Shown one piece after another: positions 7,677 through 16,514 of a stretch of DNA of 64,000 bases (its first letter is position 1; every line of letters begins with the position of its first letter). Under the pieces are notes generated by a model, which was not told where the DNA came from, did no database searches, and was given only the letters and a program-made list of their open reading frames with translations. A program made the position numbers and the translations under genes. Origin of the DNA: Sporosarcina cyprini (GTDB lineage Bacteria > Bacillota > Bacilli > Bacillales_A > Planococcaceae); NCBI RefSeq assembly GCF_022048975.1, contig NZ_JAKMHX010000016.1, forward strand, positions 62,001 to 126,000. Reading direction: 5' to 3'.

Positions 7677-8963
7677 TCATCCTTTGCAGCAATCTCGGCC
7701 GGATTCTTTCGCTTCATACAAAGCTACGTCTGCCTGTTTAATTAATTCATCGTCTGTCATATCGCCCTCCGCAACAGCAAGTCCAATACTCGTGGTGACC
7801 AAAAGACATCGGTCGGTGAATACCCACGGCTTCGCGATCGCTTGCCGGATCGATTCGGCGACTGCAAAGGCATCCTCGCGTGAACCGACCGCCGGCAGTA
7901 GCACGGCAAATTCATCGCCGCCAAACCGCGCCACCGTGTCCATGCGGCGGACGGCACCTTTCAGCCGTTTACTGAATTCAGCAATGACCTGATCTCCAAT
8001 ATCATGGCCATTCTGATCGTTAATCCATTTGAACCGGTCGATATCAAGCAGCAAGAGTGCCAGTCCTTCTCGACGATACTGTTCCCGCTGCAATGCATCA
8101 GCAAGATGTTCATAGAAAGCACGGCGGTTCCACAGATCAGACAGCATGTCGTGGTAGGCGAAATACCGCAATTGTTCCTCCGACCGCTTATCCACCGTAA
8201 TATCACGCGCAATCGCCACAATCCGGTTGATGCGATGCTGTTCATTGAACACGGGAGAGCCGTAAATCTCGAACCAAATCCACTCATTCCACTTATTGCG
8301 CATCCGGTATTTCACTTTAAAATGCTTTTGCTGCCTAAGCGAATCGGTGAACGCATCTACAAGGCCCGACAAATCTTGCGGGTGAATAAAATAAGGAAAC
8401 GGCCTTGCCATGATTTCCTCTTTACTAAATCCGAGCGAATCGCTGCAGGATGGCGAAATATATTCGACTTTGCCGTAGTTGTCGAGGATGGCAATCAAAT
8501 CCTGTGAATGATTGGCGATGATCCGGAACTGGTCTTCCGTTTCATGCAGCTTCTCCTGTGACTTGGCCAGGTCACGTTCTGCTTTTTTCATCGCGGTCAT
8601 GTCATGGGCATGAATGACAATATGAGTGACCTGACCTTCCTCATTCAACATGGGCACGAGACGGACAGAGGAATAGTACATCTCCCCATTCTCCATTTCA
8701 TAGGAATCTTCATAATGGAACTCGCGCTTCGTATGGATGACGTGCAGATGATTTAAACGGAAAAACTCGAATTTCTCTGGCGATTCTACTTCCCTTAGCG
8801 GCCTGCCTATCGCTTCTTCAGTCAGCCATGTTCTCTCCATCGCGGCACGGTTTATGTATTCATAGTATAACTCTTCATTTTCCCGAACCCCGATGACCAT
8901 CACCATTTCCTTTATGCCTTCAAACAAGATCCTATTCAACAATTGGTTGTCCGTCTCCGTCAA
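7677..8963 (-). CDS. PAS-PAS-GGDEF diguanylate cyclase
   Basis: This soluble 428-residue protein has two PAS-like sensor domains (about residues 15-125 and 140-255) and a C-terminal GGDEF domain. The signature GGDEF is intact at about 348-352, and an allosteric I-site RxxD (RRMD) lies just before it, so an active, product-inhibited cyclase is expected. It converts two GTP to cyclic di-GMP. No membrane segment is seen, so it likely senses a cytoplasmic cue. The start is TTG at 8961-8963, with GGGGGAGG 5 nt upstream. It lies 15 bp downstream of the GGDEF-EAL gene in one operon. Confidence 0.92.
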   Translation of the reverse strand: MTETDNQLLNRILFEGIKEMVMVIGVRENEELYYEYINRAAMERTWLTEEAIGRPLREVESPEKFEFFRLNHLHVIHTKREFHYEDSYEMENGEMYYSSVRLVPMLNEEGQVTHIVIHAHDMTAMKKAERDLAKSQEKLHETEDQFRIIANHSQDLIAILDNYGKVEYISPSCSDSLGFSKEEIMARPFPYFIHPQDLSGLVDAFTDSLRQQKHFKVKYRMRNKWNEWIWFEIYGSPVFNEQHRINRIVAIARDITVDKRSEEQLRYFAYHDMLSDLWNRRAFYEHLADALQREQYRREGLALLLLDIDRFKWINDQNGHDIGDQVIAEFSKRLKGAVRRMDTVARFGGDEFAVLLPAVGSREDAFAVAESIRQAIAKPWVFTDRCLLVTTSIGLAVAEGDMTDDELIKQADVALYEAKESGRDCCKG

Positions 8964-8978
8964 CGGAACCTCCCCCCT

Positions 8979-10547
8979 TTACTTTGCCAAATACTCCCCT
9001 TGCAGCCAGACTTCCATCTTATCCACTGTCAGCGGCGGGTTGTAGAAGTAGCCTTGTCCGTAATCGCAACCGAATTCTTGCAGCGCCTGAGCTTGTGTCT
9101 CCTCCTCAATTCCTTCTGCGACGAGGGTCAATCCTAAATTCCGCCCCATATCAATGATTGTTTTTACAATGGATTTTGTATGAGGATGCCGAAGCATATC
9201 CTGGGTGAATGATTGATCGATCTTCAACCGGTCAATCGGCAGATAACCCAAGATGCTCAGCGAAGAATACCCGGTTCCAAAGTCATCCATGGAAATTTTA
9301 ATCCCTATCTTTTTTAACTCATTTAAAACTGTAATAGACTCGTCATTTTGCATGAGTGATTCCGTTATTTCAATATCCAAATGCTCTGGAGACAGGTTCG
9401 TCCGCTTCAAGACATCTTCAATAAAACTAACAAATCCTGGCTCATTGATTTGACGAATCGATACATTCACCGCCACGCTCAATTGTGGATGACCTGTCAG
9501 CTGCCAAGCTTTCACTTGCCTGCATGCCGCTTCCAGCACCCATTTACCGATTGGAATAATGACTCCCGTTTTTTCAGCAATCGAAATAAATTCATTGGGC
9601 GGTATAAATCCCAGTTCTGGATGATTCCAGCGTATTAACGCTTCCACTGCTTCCGTCCGTTTAGTGGACAGGTTGACAATCGGCTGATAATGAAGCTCTA
9701 ACCGGCCAGATTCTGCCGCTGTCCGCAAACCATTTTCAATTTTCATCTTCCGAACGTCGCCGACAGCTGTCTGCGCGGAATAAAAGCTATACGTATTTCC
9801 GCCCTTTTCCTTGGACTCATACATCGCCTTGTCCGCATTTTTCAGCAACGTCTCTGCATCTCTTCCGTCTTTCGGAAACAAGCTCACCCCGATACTCGCT
9901 GTTGTGAAAATTTCCTCCCCATTGATAATGAATGGTTCGCTGAATATAGAGAGAAGATCTGCTGATATCCCTTCTGCTTCATACTGATTCGTATGATTCA
10001 GCAGTACTACAAATTCATCTCCACCATGCCGGAACACTTCATACGTTTCGGGCAAATGCTCACAAAGGCGCTTCGCCACTTGCCGGATGAAGATATCGCC
10101 ATATAAATGGCCCATCGTATCATTGATAACTTTAAAGCGGTCCAAATCCAGGAATAAGACGGCATTCACATGATCTTCATTTGTACTTTGGTCCAATTTG
10201 CGAAAGAGCTGTCTCCGGTTCGGCAGCATCGTTAAATCATCATGATTCGCATTATAGCTAAGCTCTTCATTCATACTTCTCAATTGGTCACTTACCTGCG
10301 AGTTAACGACCAATTGATACTCCAGGCGGCGCCCATATACATCCATTCGATTAATTAAATAGGCAAAAATCGGAGTGGCGAAGATGAGAAACACAGTAGT
10401 ATCCACAACTTCATACCAAATAGCATTGTCAAACTTCCATTTAAAAATTTGACTTAGTATTTCTTCCAATATGTTCGGCACGATGATGACTGCCAAAATG
10501 AGAACCCACAGCCTGCCATCTAAAAAGCCCTTAGTTTTTATTCTCAT
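8979..10547 (-). CDS. Membrane GGDEF-EAL cyclic di-GMP enzyme
   Basis: The protein has about 522 residues and two N-terminal membrane segments (about 12-32 and 50-68). A GGDEF domain follows with RHGGDEF at about 175-179, and then an EAL domain starting EALIRW near 302. EAL catalytic motifs are all visible: NVS, EITES, DDFGTGYSS, KIDQSF and AEGIEE. The GGDEF site looks intact but lacks the RxxD inhibitory site. It may be bifunctional or chiefly a phosphodiesterase. I prefer ATG at 10547: GGAG lies 9 nt upstream and the predicted transcript starts near 10562, on top of the other ATG. Confidence 0.9.
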   Translation of the reverse strand: MRIKTKGFLDGRLWVLILAVIIVPNILEEILSQIFKWKFDNAIWYEVVDTTVFLIFATPIFAYLINRMDVYGRRLEYQLVVNSQVSDQLRSMNEELSYNANHDDLTMLPNRRQLFRKLDQSTNEDHVNAVLFLDLDRFKVINDTMGHLYGDIFIRQVAKRLCEHLPETYEVFRHGGDEFVVLLNHTNQYEAEGISADLLSIFSEPFIINGEEIFTTASIGVSLFPKDGRDAETLLKNADKAMYESKEKGGNTYSFYSAQTAVGDVRKMKIENGLRTAAESGRLELHYQPIVNLSTKRTEAVEALIRWNHPELGFIPPNEFISIAEKTGVIIPIGKWVLEAACRQVKAWQLTGHPQLSVAVNVSIRQINEPGFVSFIEDVLKRTNLSPEHLDIEITESLMQNDESITVLNELKKIGIKISMDDFGTGYSSLSILGYLPIDRLKIDQSFTQDMLRHPHTKSIVKTIIDMGRNLGLTLVAEGIEEETQAQALQEFGCDYGQGYFYNPPLTVDKMEVWLQGEYLAK

Positions 10548-10569
10548 TCCCCGCTGCTCCATTTCTATT

Positions 10570-10597
10570 ATTATACAACGCTACTTTATCCAAACAA
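10570..10597 (-). promoter_or_regulatory. Sigma-A promoter of the c-di-GMP operon
   Basis: Read on the minus strand: TTGTTT (10592-10597), 16-bp spacer, TATAAT (10570-10575). Transcription would begin near 10562, giving a leader of about 15 nt. That supports the internal start at 10547. Confidence 0.6.
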
Positions 10598-10722
10598 AGG
10601 AATTATAAACGGATTCTTTCAATATACAGTTAATATAATACTATATAAAGTAAATAAAATCAGTATAATTTTCCTAAATAAAAAATGGAAAAACAAGGAC
10701 TAAGGGACCAACCGTTTTCCTT

Positions 10723-10758
10723 GAAAAAATCCCGCTATCCTAAATGGAATAGCGGGAT
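10723..10758 (-). terminator. Terminator of the FMN reductase gene
   Basis: ATCCCGCTAT (10729-10738) pairs perfectly with ATAGCGGGAT (10749-10758). The minus strand continues into a T run. Confidence 0.85.
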
Positions 10759-10762
10759 ATTC

Positions 10763-11326
10763 TTAGTCTTGATCTATAGCGTCTTTCGATAGATGCCGGC
10801 TCATTTCTGCGTATTGGATAAATACACGGGCAAGCTCTTGCAAACGCTCCTGCACATCTACATCAATAATATTGTTTTCATTATCAAAATGGCTCGTATG
10901 GGTATACACATAATTTGGTGTCACCAGGCAGCGGAAGTAATCCAAAATAGGCTTCAGCTGATTCTCAACGACAAGATGGTGCTGGAATGTGCCGCCGTTT
11001 GCCACGATGGATACTGGTTTATATCGCATTGCATGCGGATGAAGCATATCAAACGCATTTTTCAGGACGCCCGGAATCGAACCTTGGAAGATTGGCGTTG
11101 CAATGATATAGGCATCCGCCTCTTCAAATTTCCGGACCAGTTTTTTCATATCATCATTATATTGATCGAACGGACGACCATCGACAAATTGGTGGTCATA
11201 ATCCGCAAACCTTATCAGTTCAAGCTCATAGCCGCATCCCGTACCGTCGATATACGATCGGACGGTTTCAAGCACCGCTCCTGTTTTGCTGCCGATAATG
11301 GTCCCGTCCACAAACAAAACTTTCAC
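10763..11326 (-). CDS. NADPH-dependent FMN reductase / flavodoxin-fold oxidoreductase
   Basis: The product is about 187 residues with a flavodoxin-like fold. An N-terminal strand KVLFVDGTIIGSKT binds the FMN phosphate, and ATPIFQGSIPGVLKNAFD is the typical SsuE/YieF-type segment, where the PxYxGSxP motif appears as PIFQGSIP. It probably reduces FMN or quinone-like compounds with NAD(P)H. The start is chosen as GTG at 11324-11326: AAGGAGG lies 9 nt upstream, while the longer ATG frame has none. It follows the antiporter gene by about 90 bp on the same strand. Confidence 0.82.
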   Translation of the reverse strand: MKVLFVDGTIIGSKTGAVLETVRSYIDGTGCGYELELIRFADYDHQFVDGRPFDQYNDDMKKLVRKFEEADAYIIATPIFQGSIPGVLKNAFDMLHPHAMRYKPVSIVANGGTFQHHLVVENQLKPILDYFRCLVTPNYVYTHTSHFDNENNIIDVDVQERLQELARVFIQYAEMSRHLSKDAIDQD

Positions 11327-11416
11327 TAGGCATATCCTCCTTAGCTGTTCTCCATTACCCATCGTACCAAAGAATAGGGGAGGTTTCCCGAAATTGAGCT
11401 TACTGACCGCCCGGCT

Positions 11417-13348
11417 CTACTCTTTTTGAGAAGAACGCGGAGCTTCCCCCGGTATTTGCGGCTTTTCTTTCCCTGTATCTTCTTTAAACAGTTCTTCAAT
11501 TTCATTGTCCGCAATCGGACGCTCTCCATTTTCCTCCAACAGCCTCTCCTTGATACGTGCAATATTCTTAGCCGGAGAAGTGAGTGCCAGAACGGAATCG
11601 CCGGCAGCCGCCTGAAGTTCCCTTTTGGCAGTGAAAAATTCCACATTCCCGTCCGAACGCAAAATATACAGGAGAATGGATGTATCATCCCTTTCTCGCA
11701 AATATTGCGTGTAACTGTATTGCTTCGTAATCAATGTCTTTCGGATAAGATGCCCCTCATTCACTCGTTCGTCCAGCTCATAAATCGAAACAGGCGGACT
11801 GAATAGTGTCTGGCCCCCTGAAATACTGAGGCTTGATGATTCATTCCCGGCATGGAAAGCTGTTTGAAACAGATGCTGCCGTCCCAGATCCGGGGCGAAA
11901 TCGGCGCAAACATGGGCATTGTACGTATCACTTTCCGTCATTGCGACCATGTAACGAAATGGTGTTAAATCAATATGGTATTCGATCTGTTCGGTTAGAA
12001 TATCCCCTACGTAGTTAGGAATGGATCGTTTTCTTGCTTCCGCCAGAGCCTCCCAGGACTGGTCAAGGATCAGCACTTCATGGCCGTTATCCTGAATGGA
12101 TTTCGCAAATGCAGAGGCAAACTTCGAACCGCCGACAAGTAGCACGCCGGTTTCATCCGTTGTCGTCAAGTTCAGCTTTCTTGCGAGCCAGCCGATTGAG
12201 AAACCATGCAGCACCACGGTGCTCAGAACAAGTGCAAACGTCAAAGCAGTCAGCATCTCCGCGTCCTTATAACCATTGTCTACTAATATGGTGGCAAAGT
12301 AGCCGGACACGGTAAGGGCGACAATTCCCCGGGGAGCAATCCATCCGACGAGCGTTCTTTCTTTCCACGATAATTCGGTACCAATCGTTGAAACCCAAAT
12401 GGATAGCGGCCGAACGACAAACAGCATCGCCGCCACATACAACAGGATATGCGGGTTCAAAATATCGACTAAAATCCGGGAATCGAGAGAAGCAGTCAAC
12501 ATGACAAAAATTCCGGAGATCAATAAAACTGAAATATTTTCTTTAAAATGCCGTACATCATTTAATGTTGTCATACGCAGATTCGCCATTGTCATCCCCA
12601 TTGCCGTAACAGCGAGCAGACCGGTTTCATGCATAATTTCATCAGAAAAGACAAAGGTGAACAGCACAACGACGAAGAGGATCGGCGCTTTTAGAAATTC
12701 AGGAATGCTCCCCCTCTCGAACGCCCGCCCCATCAATCGGGCGGCTGCCCAACCGAGCAACACGGCAAAAGCAGAAGCGGTAAAGAAGAGCAACAGCGAT
12801 TTCAAAGACACTTCCGCCTGCAGGAATTTAATAAATTCAAAAGCGAAGACGGCTACAAGGGCGCCGAACGGGTCGACAACAATTCCCTCCCACTTGAGAA
12901 TGGCCGCCACCCTCGGTTTCAGCCGCGCTTGCCTCAGCAGCGGCAGAATCACCGTCGGACCTGTGACAATGAACAGTCCCCCGATAATGAACGCGACCTC
13001 CCACGATAGACCCGCCAAATAATGGGCGGCCAGCGATCCGGCAATCCAGGCAATGAATGCCCCGATCGTCACGATACGGCCAACCGGCTTGCTAAAGCCC
13101 CGGATCTCCCGGATATCTAAGTTCAAACTGCCTTCAAACAGAATAATAGCAACCGCAAATGTGATGATCGGACTGAACAGTTCCCCCATCGTCTCTTGAG
13201 GATCAATCCAGCCAAAAATCGGGCCTACCAGCAATCCAGCGACCGACATGACGACAATCGCAGGCATCCGGTATCGCCATGCAATCCATTGCGAGAGCAT
13301 CCCAATCAATATGACAAGCAGTAAATCGAATAATAAGGAATCAAACAA
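11417..13348 (-). CDS. CPA1-type Na+(K+)/H+ antiporter with C-terminal TrkA-like domain
   Basis: About 643 residues. The first 390 hold about 12 membrane segments, with GPTVILPLL and WEGIVVDPFGALVAV placed as in NhaP/CPA1 exchangers. A Rossmann-like regulatory domain begins at GVLLVGGSKFA, about residue 400, and a TrkA-C-like beta domain with RELQAAAGD follows before a charged tail. It exchanges Na+ or K+ for protons and may sense nucleotide. TTG at 13346-13348 is the likely start because GGAGAGGGGG precedes it; the upstream ATG at 13402 has a poor site. Confidence 0.88.
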   Translation of the reverse strand: MFDSLLFDLLLVILIGMLSQWIAWRYRMPAIVVMSVAGLLVGPIFGWIDPQETMGELFSPIITFAVAIILFEGSLNLDIREIRGFSKPVGRIVTIGAFIAWIAGSLAAHYLAGLSWEVAFIIGGLFIVTGPTVILPLLRQARLKPRVAAILKWEGIVVDPFGALVAVFAFEFIKFLQAEVSLKSLLLFFTASAFAVLLGWAAARLMGRAFERGSIPEFLKAPILFVVVLFTFVFSDEIMHETGLLAVTAMGMTMANLRMTTLNDVRHFKENISVLLISGIFVMLTASLDSRILVDILNPHILLYVAAMLFVVRPLSIWVSTIGTELSWKERTLVGWIAPRGIVALTVSGYFATILVDNGYKDAEMLTALTFALVLSTVVLHGFSIGWLARKLNLTTTDETGVLLVGGSKFASAFAKSIQDNGHEVLILDQSWEALAEARKRSIPNYVGDILTEQIEYHIDLTPFRYMVAMTESDTYNAHVCADFAPDLGRQHLFQTAFHAGNESSSLSISGGQTLFSPPVSIYELDERVNEGHLIRKTLITKQYSYTQYLRERDDTSILLYILRSDGNVEFFTAKRELQAAAGDSVLALTSPAKNIARIKERLLEENGERPIADNEIEELFKEDTGKEKPQIPGEAPRSSQKE

Positions 13349-13405
13349 AGGAATCCCCCTCTCCTTCGAGAATAAAAACCAGTTTACCATACAACGGAAC
13401 ATCCA

Positions 13406-13522
13406 TCAGGAATGAAATGCCTTCTTGCTACTACCATTAGTTACTACATGCACTTCTTCAACCATATCTTCAAATTGTAATTGGAAATCATCCGTTCCAA
13501 CTGGACAATTCAGCGAAATCAT
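13406..13522 (-). CDS. Possible 38-aa small protein upstream of the antiporter
   Basis: An ATG at 13520-13522 opens 38 codons ending at TGA 13406-13408, about 57 bp before the antiporter start. The peptide is acidic (MISLNCPVGTDDFQLQFEDM, then VEEVHVVTNGSSKKAFHS). GGATGGGA upstream is a weak ribosome binding site. It could be a leader ORF or chance. No family is recognised. Confidence 0.28.
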   Translation of the reverse strand: MISLNCPVGTDDFQLQFEDMVEEVHVVTNGSSKKAFHS

Positions 13523-13621
13523 TCCCATCCGTTCCATTCACGTTCAGGAATCTGGACATAACTGCTTTTTTCAAATCATAGGGTGAAAGGGAGAGTAATG
13601 GATTCATAGGTCATAGAAAGG

Positions 13622-14668
13622 GTGATTCCAATAGAAACACGCGAAAAGAAAACCATTGCCATTCATGTAGCCCGAACAGATGCTAAAGGGACCTATCCCG
13701 CACGCAGAGCGGCCATCCTGGCTAAAATCCTGTCAGAAGAAGCGAATGTCATATTCCTGACGGGTCCCACATCCCCAGCTGCACCTGAAGGCTTTCAGGA
13801 AATCACAATCGGTCGAAATACGACACTTGCTGATACCGTCGCAGTCATCAAACCAGCTTTGCTTTTACGTGACAGCGGATCCACAATTCAGGAGGAAGTA
13901 GATAAAATCAGAGAATCCGTTTCTTCCCTCATTCATTTTGACGATTTTGGGGACGGCGGCCGATTGGCGGATCTTGTCTTGCAAACATTGTATGAAGAAG
14001 AAAGCGAAAATGTAATGGAGCATTACGTCATGGAACGCAATTTGTACATGGCGGATGACCCCTTTACCTCGTATCGGAAGATCGGCCTGCAAAAAGACCG
14101 GCCTGCCCCATTGCCGCATCTTGTCATTTCATTCGGAGAAGAAGATCCGGGCAATCTGAGCTACCGGGCTTTGCGCCATGTCCTGCAGCTGCAGATCCCA
14201 CTCAAAGTGTCTGTGCTAGTCGGAGAATTATACCCCCACGATGTCAGCACGCTGCGGATGATGGCGCTTGGACGGCGGAACACGAATATTGTACAGCCCC
14301 CCTATGATACGGCTGAACTTTATTCAACTGCGGATATCATTCTCTGCGGCTCCGGCTATATGCCATACGAAGTGGCTGTCATGGGCATTCCGTGCATCGT
14401 CTTAGCGCAGAATGAATTCGAGCTCGGACTCGGTTTCCCGAAGGAGCACCACGGCTTCATCCACCTGGGCCTTGGACGAAAAGTGAAACAATCCAATCTG
14501 CTGAATGCCATCATGGAACCGCTCCTTCACGAACCGCTCCGCAAACGTGCGATCCGCAGGCAAACGAACCTCAATTTAGGAAATGGGAAAGATACCGTCC
14601 TGGAAGCGATCCGTTACTTGCTGGAATATCCGAAACGCGGAAAAGAGATGTCCGATATGCTACACTAA
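13622..14668 (+). CDS. PseG/SpsG-like GT-B fold protein
   Basis: About 348 residues, cytoplasmic. The C-terminal half looks like a nucleotide-sugar GT-B domain: LVISFGEEDPGNLSYRAL, then a loop YDTAELYSTADIILCGSG and YEVAVMGIPCIVLAQNEFE. These are typical of PseG nucleotide-sugar hydrolases and SpsG spore-coat polysaccharide proteins. It may remove UDP from a modified sugar during glycan synthesis, but no partner pse/sps genes are present, so this is tentative. The start is uncertain: GTG at 13622 is in frame but has a poorly spaced site, and no better ATG exists. Confidence 0.65.
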   Translation: MIPIETREKKTIAIHVARTDAKGTYPARRAAILAKILSEEANVIFLTGPTSPAAPEGFQEITIGRNTTLADTVAVIKPALLLRDSGSTIQEEVDKIRESVSSLIHFDDFGDGGRLADLVLQTLYEEESENVMEHYVMERNLYMADDPFTSYRKIGLQKDRPAPLPHLVISFGEEDPGNLSYRALRHVLQLQIPLKVSVLVGELYPHDVSTLRMMALGRRNTNIVQPPYDTAELYSTADIILCGSGYMPYEVAVMGIPCIVLAQNEFELGLGFPKEHHGFIHLGLGRKVKQSNLLNAIMEPLLHEPLRKRAIRRQTNLNLGNGKDTVLEAIRYLLEYPKRGKEMSDMLH

Positions 14669-14692
14669 AGAAAAAGATTGGGAGTGTGCCGA

Positions 14693-14878
14693 ATGGACAA
14701 ACGACAACTCGAAGCAGCCATCGCCGAACTAAAAATGGACTACATCAGCCTTCAAGGTGATATCGAAAAACTGGAATCAACCGGCCACGCCGACTCCGTG
14801 CACAAAGCAGAACAACGCCTCGCTACGATGGAAACCCGATTAGCCGAATTGAACAAGCAGTTGGAAAGTATTTCATAA
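14693..14878 (+). CDS. Small coiled-coil protein, SE1832-like
   Basis: A 61-residue protein, MDKRQLEAAIAELKMDYISL onwards, ending in a leucine-heptad tail (RLATMETRLAELNKQLESI). It resembles the small SE1832-type proteins of Bacillales that have no known function. GGGAGTG precedes ATG at 14693. A start 15 bp upstream has no site. It is 24 bp downstream of the PseG-like gene and probably cotranscribed; a strong terminator follows. Confidence 0.75.
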   Translation: MDKRQLEAAIAELKMDYISLQGDIEKLESTGHADSVHKAEQRLATMETRLAELNKQLESIS

Positions 14879-14882
14879 TCAA

Positions 14883-14913
14883 GAAAACCGTCACGGGACG
14901 GTTTTCTTTTTTT
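14883..14913 (+). terminator. Rho-independent terminator
   Basis: GAAAACCGTC pairs perfectly with GACGGTTTTC around a 4-nt loop, followed by seven T. It ends the 13622-14878 unit. Confidence 0.92.
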
Positions 14914-14926
14914 AATGGGAGAACTC

Positions 14927-16378
14927 TTAGTACGTCGTCAACTTCAACAGTTCCTGCAATCGATAAATGCCCCGCTGATAGAACGTGAATTCGTTTTGAT
15001 ATTCTTCAAAATCGAGAGTATATAGGGCATCTTCATTGCTCCACAGCCGGTCGAAATACGCATTCATCTCACGGACAAGCGGACTGTCATTCGGTGCGAT
15101 GACCCGCAAATTCCCCTCCAGGTTATAATTATTCAGCGTGCGCCCCGTTAGATTGGCGGAACCGTTCGTAATATACGTTTCCTGCTTCGTTTCCACAACG
15201 ACTAACTTAGTATGATATTGGCCTATCACTGTGTTGTACCAACGGACTTGGATCTTCTCATCTGTTTCATCCATCATCTTCTGCATCACAGGCCGATTGG
15301 GCAATCCCGATTTTTCATTGCCGAATGAGTTTTCGTTCGGGTCCAGAATCATCTGCACTTCCACGCCGCGATCGACTGCATCCTCAATAGCCTCGACAAC
15401 TTCCGGCATAGCAACGAAGAACATTCCCATCCGTATTCGGTCTCCTTTTTTCGCGCGGCCGATATCTTGAAGCAATGCATCGAGTATCTTTCTTTCCGTT
15501 ACATACTGTACTGCATATTGGCCATCCTTTGATTCGCGAACTTCCGCCCTTGGCAATGAACCGCCATTTGTATACCGCACGACAGCTTCTTCCGATTCGA
15601 GGATGTCATTGATCACCGCGCCGCTCACTTTCAATGCGACATTACCGTGGAAACCACTTGCATCATGCGGATTCCCTGACGTCACAAGAGCCGCTTTATC
15701 CGTCACCATTGTCTTTCGATGATTCGCTTTGACGTTTAATAATTTCATATAGGAAGCAAGCGTCATCTTCGGTGCCTCGCTCGCCATCGCGTTCGGGATC
15801 CATCCCTTTTTCTCCACATGGATCCAGCGGAAAATTGTCCGGTAGAGCCCAGAATAAATCGGCGTGGAATCCCGCAGTTGATCCAAATCAGAATAGACGA
15901 CCTCAATCCCCGCCTCTTCGAGCTTCGTAAACCATTTGGAAGCGTAGGAACCGTATCCCGTGTTGAGAGGATCCGTAATGAACACAATATCCATATTAGG
16001 ATTCTCCTGCTTTTTCTGAATCAATTTCGCCGTTAAGGTTTCCGCGATTTTAGGGAACTCCACTTTTTCATCCGAATAATGATCCATCAGAAAGAAATCC
16101 AACACAATAAAGGACTCAGCCTCATCGATCATGTTGTACACTTCATCAAAGATAGACAGCTCATGCACCATGCCATCGCCCTTCTTGTTTTGGGCATACG
16201 TCAGATCGGTGAACATTTCTACATCATCCGTCCGGTGCAGATCCCCTTCATACGGAATCCCTTTCGGCAGCGGCTTATAGGTGTGCCAGGCGATCACCGC
16301 CACATATAACATGACAAACAGTAATATCATAACGAACAAGGACCGTTTCCCCTTGTTCCTTTTCTTCCAACTTTTCAT
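14927..16378 (-). CDS. Phospholipase D-like (cardiolipin synthase-like) membrane-anchored protein
   Basis: About 483 residues. One N-terminal membrane segment (about 12-34) follows a Lys/Arg-rich start, so the catalytic part is probably extracellular. Two HKD-type motifs are visible: HRKTMVTD at about 220-227 with GNPHD after it, and HTKLVVVE at about 389-396 followed by NGSANLTGR. The second has Glu where Asp is usual. Likely reactions are phosphatidyl transfer or hydrolysis. The start chosen is ATG at 16378 with GGGG 8 nt upstream; a GTG 24 bp earlier lacks a site. Confidence 0.82.
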   Translation of the reverse strand: MKSWKKRNKGKRSLFVMILLFVMLYVAVIAWHTYKPLPKGIPYEGDLHRTDDVEMFTDLTYAQNKKGDGMVHELSIFDEVYNMIDEAESFIVLDFFLMDHYSDEKVEFPKIAETLTAKLIQKKQENPNMDIVFITDPLNTGYGSYASKWFTKLEEAGIEVVYSDLDQLRDSTPIYSGLYRTIFRWIHVEKKGWIPNAMASEAPKMTLASYMKLLNVKANHRKTMVTDKAALVTSGNPHDASGFHGNVALKVSGAVINDILESEEAVVRYTNGGSLPRAEVRESKDGQYAVQYVTERKILDALLQDIGRAKKGDRIRMGMFFVAMPEVVEAIEDAVDRGVEVQMILDPNENSFGNEKSGLPNRPVMQKMMDETDEKIQVRWYNTVIGQYHTKLVVVETKQETYITNGSANLTGRTLNNYNLEGNLRVIAPNDSPLVREMNAYFDRLWSNEDALYTLDFEEYQNEFTFYQRGIYRLQELLKLTTY

Positions 16379-16469
16379 CTGATCATCCCCGTCCCAACTC
16401 ACGAACTATTACTATCAAGTTCCCGTTAGCAGGCGCTTGCAAACTAGCATAATCTCCCGAGGAAAATAA

Positions 16470-16510
16470 AAAACGAGCGCAGACCAAATAGCCAGGTCTG
16501 CACTCGTTTT
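16470..16510 (-). terminator. Terminator of the sigma-factor gene
   Basis: Arms 16470-16485 and 16495-16510 pair over 16 positions with one G-T pair. The minus strand ends in TTTTATTTT. Confidence 0.9.
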
Positions 16511-16514
16511 ATTC

